A DNA stretch of 60,634 bases. Source: Hyphomicrobiales bacterium (lineage in GTDB: Bacteria; Pseudomonadota; Alphaproteobacteria; Rhizobiales; NORP267). Location: assembly GCA_021775855.1 (NCBI GenBank), contig JAJFGZ010000053.1, positions 1 through 60,634 of the forward strand, written 5' to 3'. Position 1 is the stretch's first letter. The number at the start of each line of letters is the position of its first letter. This document shows, piece after piece, positions 18,315 through 27,016 of this stretch. Made by a program: the position numbers and the translations under genes. A model generated the notes under the pieces. It was given only the letters and a program-made list of their open reading frames with translations, had not been told where the DNA came from and ran no database searches.

Positions 18315-19319
18315 ATGAACGAAAAGCTTCGCCCTGGACCAATCGTACCGCCTGGCCATCCGGATAAGGTAGCCAAACAGTCACGGCCGGGCTGGTTCAA
18401 ACGCTATCTGGATCGCATTACCCACAAACAAGCGCCCATCATCCAGCGCTCCAACGTGATCGGTCGGGCGTTGGTTCTGGTGACCGCGATCATGTGTTTC
18501 CTGGCCAGCCTTGCGCTCGGAACCGCCTGGGCAGTGCAGCGGGCCTCAAACGCCTGGACCAGCGCGGCATCCAGCGAACTGACGTTGCAGATCAAGCCCG
18601 TCGAGGGTGTCGATACCGCAGACGAAGTGACCAAGGCGATGCGCCTGCTAGGCGGCGTGCGCGGCATTTTGCGGGCGGAACCGGTCTCAATCGAGGAGAC
18701 CCGGAAATTGCTCGAACCCTGGCTCGGAACCGATTTGAATTTGGACGATTTGCCCGTTCCGATTTTGATCACCATCGAGATCGATACCAGCAACCCACCC
18801 AATGTGCAGGCGCTGGCCGCCGACCTGCGCTCCGCTGTTCCAGGCGCCCAGCTTGATGATCACAGCGTGTGGCAGGGGCAAATACGGTCAGCCGCCAACT
18901 GGATTAAATGGACCAGCTTCCTGGTTTTGTTCCTGATGCTACTTGCTACCGTTGCAATCATCGTGTTTGCGACCCGCGGTGCCATGTCGTCAAACCGCGA
19001 CGTCGTCGACGTACTGCATCTGGTCGGTGCGCGCGACAGATTTATTGCCCGGGAATTTGAAAGCCATTTCTTGCTGCTCGGCCTGAAGGGTGGTGTAGCC
19101 GGCGGTCTGGCCGCCGCAGGTGCCTTCATTGTTGCCCGCTTCGCGCTTGAAGAAATCGCCCCGGAGAATATTGACGGGCAGATAAATTCACTTGTTCACG
19201 CGGTCTCCATTGGCTGGACCGGGTTTGCCGGGATCGCGGGGATCGTTGCAATCCTGGCGGTCATCACATCGCTAACCTCGCGATACACGATCTACCGATA
19301 CCTCGGAACCCAGGCCTGA
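18315..19319 (+). CDS. ftsX: Cell division protein FtsX
   Basis: A 334-residue permease-like partner of FtsE. A cytoplasmic amino-terminal tail leads to a first span (about residues 49-75), an extracytoplasmic domain (about 76-205) that in the family contacts peptidoglycan hydrolase activators, and three more spans at the carboxyl end. RDVVDVLHLVGARDRFIAREF between the later spans is the conserved FtsX coupling segment. I chose ATG 18315, just after the ftsE stop; earlier in-frame starts (18276, 18294) would overlap ftsE. Confidence 0.92.
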   Translation: MNEKLRPGPIVPPGHPDKVAKQSRPGWFKRYLDRITHKQAPIIQRSNVIGRALVLVTAIMCFLASLALGTAWAVQRASNAWTSAASSELTLQIKPVEGVDTADEVTKAMRLLGGVRGILRAEPVSIEETRKLLEPWLGTDLNLDDLPVPILITIEIDTSNPPNVQALAADLRSAVPGAQLDDHSVWQGQIRSAANWIKWTSFLVLFLMLLATVAIIVFATRGAMSSNRDVVDVLHLVGARDRFIAREFESHFLLLGLKGGVAGGLAAAGAFIVARFALEEIAPENIDGQINSLVHAVSIGWTGFAGIAGIVAILAVITSLTSRYTIYRYLGTQA

Positions 19320-19459
19320 TCTCAATTTCCATCCCGTTGATATATATGTAGGGATTGCTGGCTCTTGATCTAAATGTGTTGAGTAATGTTGAATTTGATT
19401 TTAGCCTGCACACGGATGCAGCCACATCAGGAACTGGCGAATCACGCCATTTCAGGGTT

Positions 19460-20134
19460 ATGACGCAAGTGGATCAGAACAGTTCGCCGGACGCGCCGAC
19501 ACGCCAAACGCGCCGAAAAATCAGAATCGGCCCGGGGCGGTTTATCGCGTTTCTTGCAGGACTGATAACTACGCTGTTTCTTGGCGGTTTTATTTTCTTT
19601 GTGAATGAAATTCCAAAAACCAGCCCGACAAACCTGCCCCGCGCCGACGGGATTGTTGCTCTGACCGGGGCCGCCGACCGGATCGAAATCGCGGTCGGGC
19701 TATTGCGCAGCAACAAGGCACAGCGCCTGTTGATTTCGGGTGTAAACCTGACCACTACCGACGCCGCCCTGGCCAACGCCTTTCCCCAGTATCGCGACCT
19801 GTTCGACTGCTGCATCGATCTCGACTACCGGGCCTTGAATACAGTCGGCAATGCCGACCAGACGCGTAAATGGGTCCAGGATAACGGTTTTACATCAATC
19901 ATCGTGGTGACCAGCAATTACCATATGCCGCGCAGCCTCATAGAAATCGAACGCGCAATGCCCGATACCAGCTTTATCGCCTACCCGGTCCTGACCGATA
20001 ATGTAAAGATCGATCAATGGTGGTCGCACCCGGGTTCGCTCCAGCTGCTTGTATCTGAATATATAAAATTTCTGGAAGCACTGGTGCGCAGCACCTATAC
20101 AAGCACCGCAGTTGCTGTCATGGACAACAGATAG
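19460..20134 (+). CDS. DUF218/YdcF-like membrane-anchored protein
   Basis: A 224-residue protein with one span (about residues 28-47) and a periplasmic DUF218 domain. RADGIVALTGAADRIEIAVGLL, RLLISGVN, ALNTVGNADQTRKWV and VVTSNYHMPRS are the standard motifs. Family members such as ElyC and SanA affect envelope integrity and peptidoglycan lipid-carrier metabolism in E. coli, but the reaction here is unknown. It sits between ftsEX and plsC on the same strand, a frequent alphaproteobacterial arrangement. Start ATG 19460; the frame is open to 19355. Confidence 0.85.
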   Translation: MTQVDQNSSPDAPTRQTRRKIRIGPGRFIAFLAGLITTLFLGGFIFFVNEIPKTSPTNLPRADGIVALTGAADRIEIAVGLLRSNKAQRLLISGVNLTTTDAALANAFPQYRDLFDCCIDLDYRALNTVGNADQTRKWVQDNGFTSIIVVTSNYHMPRSLIEIERAMPDTSFIAYPVLTDNVKIDQWWSHPGSLQLLVSEYIKFLEALVRSTYTSTAVAVMDNR

Positions 20135-20186
20135 TCGGCATTAGCCGCCGCCACCGGCCCAAGGTTCTTGAGCGAAAGAATTAGCG

Positions 20187-20918
20187 ATGGTTCAAAAGGC
20201 AGCATCCGGCCGCGCGTTAGTTTTCAATATCGTTTTTTATCTCAATCTGCTCGCACATATGCTGGTGGCGATACCTCTTTTCCTGTTCCCAAAGCGCTAT
20301 CTGCGGGCCCTAATCAACGCCTGGTGCCGCGCCAGCCTGTGGTGGATGAAGGTCATTGTCGGGACCGACTATGAGGTCCGGGGGCGGGAAAAAATCCCGG
20401 CCGGACCAATCATTGTCGCCGCCAAGCACCAATCAATTTGGGAAACCTTTGCCCTGCTACCAATGTTTACCAACCCCACCATAGTCCTCAAACGTGAGCT
20501 AACATGGATCCCTCTATTCGGATGGTTCTTGATGAAATTTGGCTGCATCGCAGTGGACCGGCAGGCGGGACCTAAAGCCCTCCGCGCCATGCTGGCAGAC
20601 GCCCTGAATGCTGCCGGCGAGGGTCATCAAATTATAATCTTTCCGGAAGGTACAAGAAAAGAACCCGGCGCTGCGCCCGACTACAAGCCCGGTGTCCATC
20701 TGATCTACGCCAAGTTGGCGGAATCGTGCCTGCCGATCGGCCTCAATTCCGGCCTGTTCTGGCCTCGGCGTCGGCCCGAGCGGTATGCTGGCACTATCCT
20801 CGTTGAAATCCTGGACCCCATCAGGCCGGGTCTTAAACGCAAGGAATTTCTCAGCCGTCTCGAACACGATATTGAAACCGCCACGGCGCGTCTGGTTGCA
20901 GAGGCCCATGCCCGCTAA
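20187..20918 (+). CDS. 1-acyl-sn-glycerol-3-phosphate acyltransferase (PlsC family)
   Basis: A 243-residue membrane-associated acyltransferase that adds the second acyl chain to lysophosphatidic acid. The active-site motif is HQSIWE (His81 to Glu86), an H-X4-E version of the canonical H-X4-D. The acceptor motif FPEGTR is near residue 152, followed by YKPGVHLIY. A hydrophobic amino end (10-35) binds the membrane. Length is typical. H-X4-E occurs in some alphaproteobacterial relatives, so loss of activity is not implied. It is the last gene of the ftsE-side run. Confidence 0.88.
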   Translation: MVQKAASGRALVFNIVFYLNLLAHMLVAIPLFLFPKRYLRALINAWCRASLWWMKVIVGTDYEVRGREKIPAGPIIVAAKHQSIWETFALLPMFTNPTIVLKRELTWIPLFGWFLMKFGCIAVDRQAGPKALRAMLADALNAAGEGHQIIIFPEGTRKEPGAAPDYKPGVHLIYAKLAESCLPIGLNSGLFWPRRRPERYAGTILVEILDPIRPGLKRKEFLSRLEHDIETATARLVAEAHAR

Positions 20919-20991
20919 GCGATGAAGTGCCGGTTAACCGAGTAGCAAATGTCGACAACAATACGAGTTGATTTGCCCGCCGGTGGCGACT

Positions 20992-21738
20992 TTATCTTCC
21001 TTCAACGTGCAGAATCCGGGTGCTTTTCTTCAAAGTCCGCAAGAGCAGATAAACGCCGAGGCCGAAGACGAAAAACGCGATCCAGCCCGGCTCCTGTTCA
21101 AGCGCCTCGCCCTCGATCAAATCTCCCAGCAATTCCATCGTGGAGAAGACGGCGATGATGCCGAAGAACCCCGAATATTCCCGCCGCAGGACATTGCGCA
21201 CTGAAAATCCAAGGTCGGGCCGCGACCAGCGGCTGAAATTGGGAACGAACGCCGGTGTGACGCGGGCCCAATCTTCGAATTCCTGGTCGAACTTCTCCCG
21301 CAGGAAAGCTTCTTCGGCATACATGATCCGTTCGTAATAGAGGAAAAAGGCCAGCAGGAATATGAGGATGAACCACCAGACCGGCACGGACATAGCGACC
21401 CCAAGAAATATCAGGAAATTTCCGAGGTACAGCGGATGCCGGACGATCGAATAGATCCCTTTTGTATTCAACTGTTCAGCCAATTGCGCCTTGGTGTTGC
21501 GTCCCGACGTGCGGGCAGGAACAAAACCGGCAACGAAAATGCGCACGCCGAGCCCCAGGAAAGAAATCAAAATGCAGGCTATTTCATAATAGTCTTCCGC
21601 CGTATCGCCGATAAGACGTTCCAGCTGATCCGTGCTGTAGAGGGCCGCGAAAAGCACCGGAAAGATAACGAGTGGGAGATAGCTCCGCCACCGGAATAGC
21701 CACCCACCCTGTTCCTCGAACTGATTTCGCAATGCCAT
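20992..21738 (-). CDS. Isoprenylcysteine methyltransferase-family membrane protein
   Basis: A 248-residue polytopic protein with the PEMT/ICMT-type methyltransferase signature GIYSIVRHPLYLGNFLIFLG, followed by a hydrophobic pair of spans and a YYERIMYAEEAFLREKFDQEFEDW segment that binds S-adenosylmethionine in the family. About five to seven spans are present; a carboxyl-terminal extension with two spans (after about residue 185) is longer than the minimal domain. Bacterial members methylate lipids or small molecules; the substrate is unknown. ATG 21738 has AAGGGAAAC upstream. It is divergent from the LexA-boxed gene. Confidence 0.82.
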   Translation of the reverse strand: MALRNQFEEQGGWLFRWRSYLPLVIFPVLFAALYSTDQLERLIGDTAEDYYEIACILISFLGLGVRIFVAGFVPARTSGRNTKAQLAEQLNTKGIYSIVRHPLYLGNFLIFLGVAMSVPVWWFILIFLLAFFLYYERIMYAEEAFLREKFDQEFEDWARVTPAFVPNFSRWSRPDLGFSVRNVLRREYSGFFGIIAVFSTMELLGDLIEGEALEQEPGWIAFFVFGLGVYLLLRTLKKSTRILHVEGR

Positions 21739-21830
21739 TTCGTTTCCCTTTCTTACAAGCGGGCTGATTATAAACGAAATTGTGAAATAATTATGTAGAC
21801 TGAAACATCTTCCTTCGCGGAATAAGTCAG

Positions 21831-21858
21831 TTGACATTTCCGAATTTTGTTCTATCTT
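21831..21858 (+). promoter_or_regulatory. Sigma-70-type promoter overlapping a LexA box
   Basis: Perfect -35 TTGACA (21831-21836), a 16-base spacer and -10-like TATCTT (21853-21858). Transcription would begin near 21864-21866, at the ATG of the next gene, so the mRNA would be leaderless. The -10 lies inside the LexA box at 21849-21863. Confidence 0.65.
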
Positions 21859-21863
21859 TGTTC
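21849..21863 (+). promoter_or_regulatory. LexA (SOS) box 1
   Basis: GTTC (21849-21852), seven bases, GTTC (21860-21863): an exact match to the alphaproteobacterial direct-repeat LexA operator GTTC-N7-GTTC. It covers the -10 element, so bound LexA would block RNA polymerase. Confidence 0.82.
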
Positions 21864-21865
21864 TC

Positions 21866-22285
21866 ATGCCCAAAACAGAACAAAAAATGAACGATCAGCT
21901 ACCGTTTCTGACCGATGCCGGTCTTGGTGATGTCAACTATTGCTATTGGACCGGCGCCTCGGGCCATCGGTATGTTCATTCCGTTTATCGTCTGGAAACT
22001 TGGCCCGGCCATCTGGATGCCAATATCATGTTGGTTCGCAATTGCCCCGCTGATGGCCGCCAGATCCTCTGGGTTGGCGAATGCGGCGCCGATCACGGGC
22101 AATTGTCGGATCCGGGCATATTGTCCTGGGCGCGAACAAACGGGGCGAATGAGATTCATGTCCATCTGCTCGGCGCGTCTGCTTCTGAGCGGATCTGGAT
22201 CGTGCGCGACTTACAACAGATCGCCCGTGTCGGGACCGCCGGACTTGCCAGCAAGGTTTTTGCGGGCGGCTTTACCGGACGCTGA
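21866..22285 (+). CDS. Unknown protein under LexA control (putative SOS gene)
   Basis: A 139-residue protein I do not recognise. It has no signal peptide or membrane span, and reads as a compact mixed alpha/beta domain: GHRYVHSVYRLETWPG, then ANIMLVRNC, ILWVGECGAD and NEIHVHLLGAS. Seven histidines and four cysteines are not arranged as a known metal site. The promoter suggests a leaderless message starting at ATG 21866; ATG 21887 inside LexA box 2 is an alternative. Two LexA boxes imply a DNA-damage role, an inference from regulation only. The last 75 bases overlap the convergent chaC gene. Confidence 0.7.
   Translation: MPKTEQKMNDQLPFLTDAGLGDVNYCYWTGASGHRYVHSVYRLETWPGHLDANIMLVRNCPADGRQILWVGECGADHGQLSDPGILSWARTNGANEIHVHLLGASASERIWIVRDLQQIARVGTAGLASKVFAGGFTGR
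21878..21892 (-). promoter_or_regulatory. LexA (SOS) box 2, opposite orientation
   Basis: GAAC (21878-21881), seven bases, GAAC (21889-21892), which reads GTTC-N7-GTTC on the minus strand. It is a second exact match, 29 bases from box 1 centre to centre, within the first codons of the gene. Two perfect boxes so close are unlikely by chance. Confidence 0.72.
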
Positions 22286-22804
22286 TTTAAGCCGGACCGA
22301 CAATGCTTCAAGACGCCCGTCATGGATGTTGAGGTCCTGTAGTCGCCGGACTGTCTGGTAAACATAGTCCGCATTGTCACCGGATTTCCCGGCGTTCCCA
22401 TGAATGCAACGGATCTGCTCCGCAATCCCCAACCGGCCGGCATATTGTCGGTGCGCAGGATCCGCCACATAGCAAAGCGCCGGTACATCTACCGCCTCAT
22501 CTTGCAGGAGCTTCAGCCGCCGCCATTTTTCCAGATAGACCATCGTGACTTGTTCGCGCTCCCGCAAATAACCGATCACCTCGGTGCGGTTTTTACCGGA
22601 TACCTTGAATGCCAGCCCACGGCACGCACCCCCCGCCGCCAACCCAAGCACCAATCCCGGGCGCTCCGGTGTGCCCCGATGGTGGTAGGAATGGACACAG
22701 AGGGACCGGTGGGACCCGGTCAATCGCGCAGGAACGCTTTCGATAAAATCGAACCCTGGGCGCCACATCAGTGATCCATAGCCAAATATCCAGAAATCGC
22801 CCAT
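22211..22804 (-). CDS. chaC: ChaC-type glutathione-specific gamma-glutamylcyclotransferase
   Basis: A 197-residue cytoplasmic enzyme that splits glutathione to 5-oxoproline and Cys-Gly. The family fold begins with FGYGSLMWRPGF (residues 7-18, gamma-glutamyl binding), then RSLCVHSYHHRGTPERPGLVLGL, and a glutamate in YLREREQVTMVYLEKW is the expected catalytic acid. The carboxyl-terminal basic tail (KSASGKAARKNLAGK) overlaps the convergent gene ending at 22285. Start ATG 22804. Length is close to the family average. Confidence 0.9.
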   Translation of the reverse strand: MGDFWIFGYGSLMWRPGFDFIESVPARLTGSHRSLCVHSYHHRGTPERPGLVLGLAAGGACRGLAFKVSGKNRTEVIGYLREREQVTMVYLEKWRRLKLLQDEAVDVPALCYVADPAHRQYAGRLGIAEQIRCIHGNAGKSGDNADYVYQTVRRLQDLNIHDGRLEALSVRLKSASGKAARKNLAGKSGGPDTGDLL

Positions 22805-22889
22805 AAGTTCTGCCAGTTTGTTGAAATTCGGATTCGACTATCAGGGCAAAGGCCGACGCGCAACAAAAGTTGAGAGCAGGAGTGACAAA

Positions 22890-23993
22890 ATGAGCAACCC
22901 GCACGAACCGCGAAGAGGACGGCCATGGCGCATGGTGTTACCGCTTGGCCTGGTCATCATTCTTACCGCCGGCTGGAGCTTTTACTGGTTCGCAGCGGCA
23001 GACTTTGCCGAAACCAGCATTGACCGCCTGATTGCGCGCCAAGCCGAACGCGGCATTGAAATAACGTGTTCGGAACGAGCCCTTGGCGGTTTTCCGTTCC
23101 GCTTTATCCTCACCTGCCGCAACGCCGAAATCACTATCAATCGGTCCGACAAAGTCGCCGAAATAAAACTCCCTGAACTGCGCGGCATCGTGCAGGCTTA
23201 CAACCCGACCCACGCGATCGGTGAGCTGGTCGGCCCCATGGAGATCAACCTGCGCCAGACGGGAAGGCCGGACCGCGCCGCCCGGATCGCATGGGCGACC
23301 GCGCTGGTCTCGATGCAAACGGCCTCACTCGAAATATCCGGCGGTGATCTGTCGGCCGACAATATCTTGATCTGGACCGGCCTATATGCCGGCGACCTGG
23401 ATGGCGATCCCACCTCGACAATCGCCCGTTACGAAGCGCATTTCCGTCGGTCCGCCGAAGACGATGGCGTCGGCAACCTGCCGGATTTCGATTTTGTGAC
23501 GACCGCAACTGACCTTGTTGTCCCATTGCCCGCACCAGCCAGGGGAAGCACATCAATCTCCGAGGCGTCGCTATCGGGCACCGTCTTTGACTTGCCGTTG
23601 CACGAGCGCAGCGATTGGCGACAATTCCTGCGCATCTGGCAACAGTCCGGCGGCAAGCTTGATATCGACCGCCTAAGGCTCGATGGCGCGGACACCGCGA
23701 TCAATGCGGCAGGCGAATTGATGCTCAGCCCGTCGGGCCGGCCTGATGGAAACCTGGCCCTCGATATCGTCGGCATCGATCAATTGCAGCAGTTGGTCAA
23801 TCAGACCGCTGGCAGTTCGATCGCGGGGATGGTTCAATTCGTGACTCTGTTGGTTCGCGGTGTCGCTACCCAGTCAAGCGTTGAGGATCGGCCCGCGCTA
23901 CGCATCAATGTGGAATTTGACGACGGTGTCGCCAAGATCCAGGGCAGGTCGATTTTTAGCATTGGCCCGCTTTACGCAACCGAGGGGAGTTGA
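22890..23993 (+). CDS. DUF2125 domain protein
   Basis: A 367-residue protein of the alphaproteobacterial DUF2125 family, function unknown. An amino-terminal span (about 14-34) exports a beta-rich periplasmic domain; ALGGFPFRFILTCRNAEI is the family's conserved start. Repeated beta strands resemble AsmA-like lipid-transport proteins in general shape, an inference only. ATG 22890 follows GCAGGAG; a TTG at 22818 is open but unlikely. It is convergent with tyrC, eight bases away. Confidence 0.82.
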   Translation: MSNPHEPRRGRPWRMVLPLGLVIILTAGWSFYWFAAADFAETSIDRLIARQAERGIEITCSERALGGFPFRFILTCRNAEITINRSDKVAEIKLPELRGIVQAYNPTHAIGELVGPMEINLRQTGRPDRAARIAWATALVSMQTASLEISGGDLSADNILIWTGLYAGDLDGDPTSTIARYEAHFRRSAEDDGVGNLPDFDFVTTATDLVVPLPAPARGSTSISEASLSGTVFDLPLHERSDWRQFLRIWQQSGGKLDIDRLRLDGADTAINAAGELMLSPSGRPDGNLALDIVGIDQLQQLVNQTAGSSIAGMVQFVTLLVRGVATQSSVEDRPALRINVEFDDGVAKIQGRSIFSIGPLYATEGS

Positions 23994-24001
23994 CAGGAAG
24001 T

Positions 24002-24925
24002 TCAAGATCCGCCGGAATGGCGGCCGAAATCGGGGGCTTCGGTTTCCTGACCGGCGTCGATAATCCGCTTCCGGATCGAGCGCGTATTGGTGAATATCTC
24101 GAACAACCGGTCGGAATCGCCGCGCCGGATCGCCCGTTGCAGGTCGGTCAGGTCTTCCGTAAAGCGTCCGAGCATCTCCAGCACGGCATCCTTGTTGTGG
24201 ATGAATACGTCCCGCCACATGGTGGGATCGGATGCGGCAATCCGCGTGAAATCACGAAATCCACCGGCGGAATATTTAATGACTTCGCTCGCAGTCACCT
24301 TGCCAAGATCGTCAGCAGTACCGACGATATTGTAAGCAATCAGATGCGGGATATGGCTGGTAATCGCCAATACCAGATCATGATGATCCGGCTTCATAAA
24401 TTCCACGTCGCTGCCGCACGCCCGCCAGAAGGCCGCAAGTTTTTCGATCTGCTCAGGGTCCGTTCCGTCCATCGGGGTCAATATGCACCATCGGTTCTGG
24501 AACAATTCGGCAAATCCGGCTTCCGGGCCCGACTGCTCGGTGCCGGCTACCGGATGGCCTGGAATGAGATGGACGCCAACCGGCATATGCGGGGCGACCT
24601 GTGTGACGACTGATTCCTTGACCGAACCAACATCCGTGACAATCGTTCCCGGCGCGAGCAACGGGCCTATTTCAGCGGCCACCGCCGCGAATGCCCCCAC
24701 CGGCGTACACAGAATGACTAGGTCCGCACCACGCACCGCATCCGCCGCCGTCTCGTGGACTTCATCGACGACGCGAAGCGCAAGGGCTTTTTCCCGGGTC
24801 TCGGGCGTCTGGGCAAACCCGCTGACACGACCCGCCAACCCCCTTTCCCGGATCACATGACCAAGCGAAGAGCCGATCAGCCCGATCCCGATCAGGGCGA
24901 TCTGTTTGAACAATGGTTTGGCCAC
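24002..24925 (-). CDS. tyrC: Prephenate/cyclohexadienyl dehydrogenase
   Basis: A 307-residue NAD(P)-dependent dehydrogenase for tyrosine synthesis, oxidising prephenate or arogenate with decarboxylation. The Rossmann motif GIGLIGSSLG is at residues 13-22; HPVAGTEQSGPEAG and LAITSHIPHLIAY, with the catalytic histidine, are TyrA signatures. The alphaproteobacterial TyrC type lacks a fused chorismate mutase, as here. GTG 24925 overlaps the hisC stop by one base. It is the last gene of the chorismate mutase-hisC-tyrC operon. Confidence 0.92.
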   Translation of the reverse strand: MAKPLFKQIALIGIGLIGSSLGHVIRERGLAGRVSGFAQTPETREKALALRVVDEVHETAADAVRGADLVILCTPVGAFAAVAAEIGPLLAPGTIVTDVGSVKESVVTQVAPHMPVGVHLIPGHPVAGTEQSGPEAGFAELFQNRWCILTPMDGTDPEQIEKLAAFWRACGSDVEFMKPDHHDLVLAITSHIPHLIAYNIVGTADDLGKVTASEVIKYSAGGFRDFTRIAASDPTMWRDVFIHNKDAVLEMLGRFTEDLTDLQRAIRRGDSDRLFEIFTNTRSIRKRIIDAGQETEAPDFGRHSGGS

Positions 24926-26040
24926 TATGCTGAGCCCTCATTTTCCAGAAATTTCCGCAGCACGTCGACCACGAGACGGTTTGCCTTCTCGGTTCCAAGC
25001 GTCAGGCGCAGGGAGTTAGGCAGGCCGTAATTCCCGACCCGGCGCAGGATCAGCCCGTGTTTTTTCAGTTCCTCGTCCGCATGCGCGGCGGTATGCGATC
25101 CATCATCCGGGAAATCAACGAGTATAAAATTACCCACGGAAGGGGTCACGCCAAGCCCGAGCGCTGACAATTCACCTACCATCCATCCGAGCCATTTGTT
25201 GTTATGCGCAATCGCTTTTTCCAGATGACCCTGGTCTCCAAGCGCCGCAATGCCCGCCTCGATTGCCGGGCCGGTAAGGTTGAACGGCCCCCTGATCCGG
25301 TTCAGGATCGAGATGATCTCCGTCGGACCATAAGCCCACCCGAGGCGCAGATTGGCGAGACCGTAAATTTTCGAAAAAGTCCGCGTCATGACGATGTTTT
25401 TGCTCGTCGAGACCAGCTCTACACCTGCTTCATAGTCGTTACGCCGGACATATTCGGCATACGCGGCGTCGAGCACCAGCAATACATTCCCCGGCAGACC
25501 GGCATGGAGCCTGCGCACCTCATCGATCGGGATGAACGTGCCCGTCGGATTGTTGGGATTGGCGAGGAAAACTATTTTGGTGTTCGCCGACACGCATTCG
25601 AGGATCGCATCCACATCGGTCCGGCGGTCCGTTTCCGGCGCTACAACCGGTTTGGCGCCCCGGCCCTTGATGACAATCGGGTAAACCAGGAACCCATGAG
25701 TCGTGTAGATCGCTTCGTCGCCCGGCCCCAGAAATGCGCTGCCGAGGAGATTGAGCAATTCGTCCGACCCAGCCCCACAAATGATATGCGCCGGGTTCAG
25801 CCCGTAGCGCTGTCCGATAGCGTTGCGCAAGGCGGTTGCCGACCCGTCCGGGTAATAGGCGATCTGATCGGCATTGTCCTGGTACGCCGCGATCGCCGCC
25901 GGGCTCGGGCCAAGTGGAGATTCATTTGCAGACAACTTGTAGATCGGGCCAGCACCCTCTGCGCCCGATCCTCCGGGTATATAGGGATCGATATCAAGAA
26001 TACCTGGACGCGGTTCCGGACCCGGTGTGTTTTCACCCAT
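24925..26040 (-). CDS. hisC: Histidinol-phosphate/aromatic aminotransferase
   Basis: A 371-residue fold-type I aminotransferase. [12 protein letters not shown] near the amino end, [19 protein letters not shown] and [15 protein letters not shown] with the PLP lysine Lys224 define the HisC family. Between chorismate mutase and prephenate dehydrogenase genes it probably acts on prephenate, phenylpyruvate or hydroxyphenylpyruvate, possibly as well as histidinol phosphate. ATG 26040 overlaps the upstream stop (ATGGGTGA); a TTG at 26055 is less likely. Confidence 0.92.
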   Translation of the reverse strand: MGENTPGPEPRPGILDIDPYIPGGSGAEGAGPIYKLSANESPLGPSPAAIAAYQDNADQIAYYPDGSATALRNAIGQRYGLNPAHIICGAGSDELLNLLGSAFLGPGDEAIYTTHGFLVYPIVIKGRGAKPVVAPETDRRTDVDAILECVSANTKIVFLANPNNPTGTFIPIDEVRRLHAGLPGNVLLVLDAAYAEYVRRNDYEAGVELVSTSKNIVMTRTFSKIYGLANLRLGWAYGPTEIISILNRIRGPFNLTGPAIEAGIAALGDQGHLEKAIAHNNKWLGWMVGELSALGLGVTPSVGNFILVDFPDDGSHTAAHADEELKKHGLILRRVGNYGLPNSLRLTLGTEKANRLVVDVLRKFLENEGSA

Positions 26041-26887
26041 TGTCTTTGTTTCCAACTATATCTGTTATCCGTCCAGACCGGGAATACCCGCCCAAATGCG
26101 CAACCAGGCCCCCGGCTGGAATTTTCCTGTCAATCTCCTCCTGGCTGAGATACCCCTCGATCCTCACTAGGATCAACTTTTCCTTGGCAATCGACGCCCG
26201 GTCGACCTCGACCCACAATTGATCGATCCCTCCTAGAAGGGTCTCGATACCGGGCTTGGCATCAATAACGGCCAGCGTGCAGTCATCGCCCGACGGTTCA
26301 AACGGCGCTTGGCTGACGATCCAGGCTTCATTGCCCCAGGGTGCTTCCTCGTGCCCGTCGAAAAATGGATACCGGGCGACAATCCGCGCCTGCCGGTCCG
26401 GCATTCGGGCAAGTCCCGCCCACCAGGGGGATTTGGAATCGCCGGTAATCGCACCGGCAATGAGCCCAACCGCCCGGTTGTCGCTCTGTGTCTTGCTAAT
26501 CACGTCGTCACCGCTGTCAAGTTGGGTCACGTTCGTTGTGACACCAAAATAGAATTGTGACATTTGCGCCAGGGCGACCTTGTCCGGTCCAGCCACGTAA
26601 ACATCGAACCCCGCCTGAAGTTGGGTGAAAGCAGCGATAATTTCGCGCCAAACACGTTCCGCTACGGCCATCGGTAGCGGGCCTTGGTGGCGGTCTGCGA
26701 TCGCCATCATCATTTTGGCCTCGCGCGCAGGCCGCATGGCACCGGACCCCTTCGGCGCACCTATCCCCTTGGCGTCCTGAAGCGCAGAGATCATCCGGCC
26801 TCGCGAAAGCAGTAATTCGTGCATAGAGCAGTCGATCCGGTCGATCTCGTCGCGGAGCTTTGCCAGCTCGGATTGTTGGTCAGACAT
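26033..26887 (-). CDS. Chorismate mutase with degenerate prephenate-dehydratase-like domain
   Basis: A 284-residue protein. The first about 95 residues form an AroQ helical chorismate mutase: [23 protein letters not shown], the ALQDAKG lysine region, and RPAREAKMM through [12 protein letters not shown]. The rest (about 95-284) resembles a prephenate-dehydratase fold in outline ([27 protein letters not shown]), but the catalytic TRF motif is missing, so the domain may be non-catalytic or regulatory. ATG 26887; a TTG at 26893 is possible. It leads the hisC-tyrC operon. Confidence 0.85.
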   Translation of the reverse strand: MSDQQSELAKLRDEIDRIDCSMHELLLSRGRMISALQDAKGIGAPKGSGAMRPAREAKMMMAIADRHQGPLPMAVAERVWREIIAAFTQLQAGFDVYVAGPDKVALAQMSQFYFGVTTNVTQLDSGDDVISKTQSDNRAVGLIAGAITGDSKSPWWAGLARMPDRQARIVARYPFFDGHEEAPWGNEAWIVSQAPFEPSGDDCTLAVIDAKPGIETLLGGIDQLWVEVDRASIAKEKLILVRIEGYLSQEEIDRKIPAGGLVAHLGGYSRSGRITDIVGNKDNG

Positions 26888-27016
26888 GATCAAAGCCCCA
26901 GATCAGGATACGGGAAAACATCGGTCAATGGACCACCAATGACCGGAACAGCGCGTATACATACGGAGCAGGACGGCGAAAATCAAAGGAAAGATCACGC
27001 CTTCAAATACCCGCGA

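Noticed and set aside
20187..20918. Loss of PlsC activity because of H-X4-E in place of H-X4-D
   Set aside because: The change is conservative and occurs in related acyltransferases, and the FPEGTR motif is intact.
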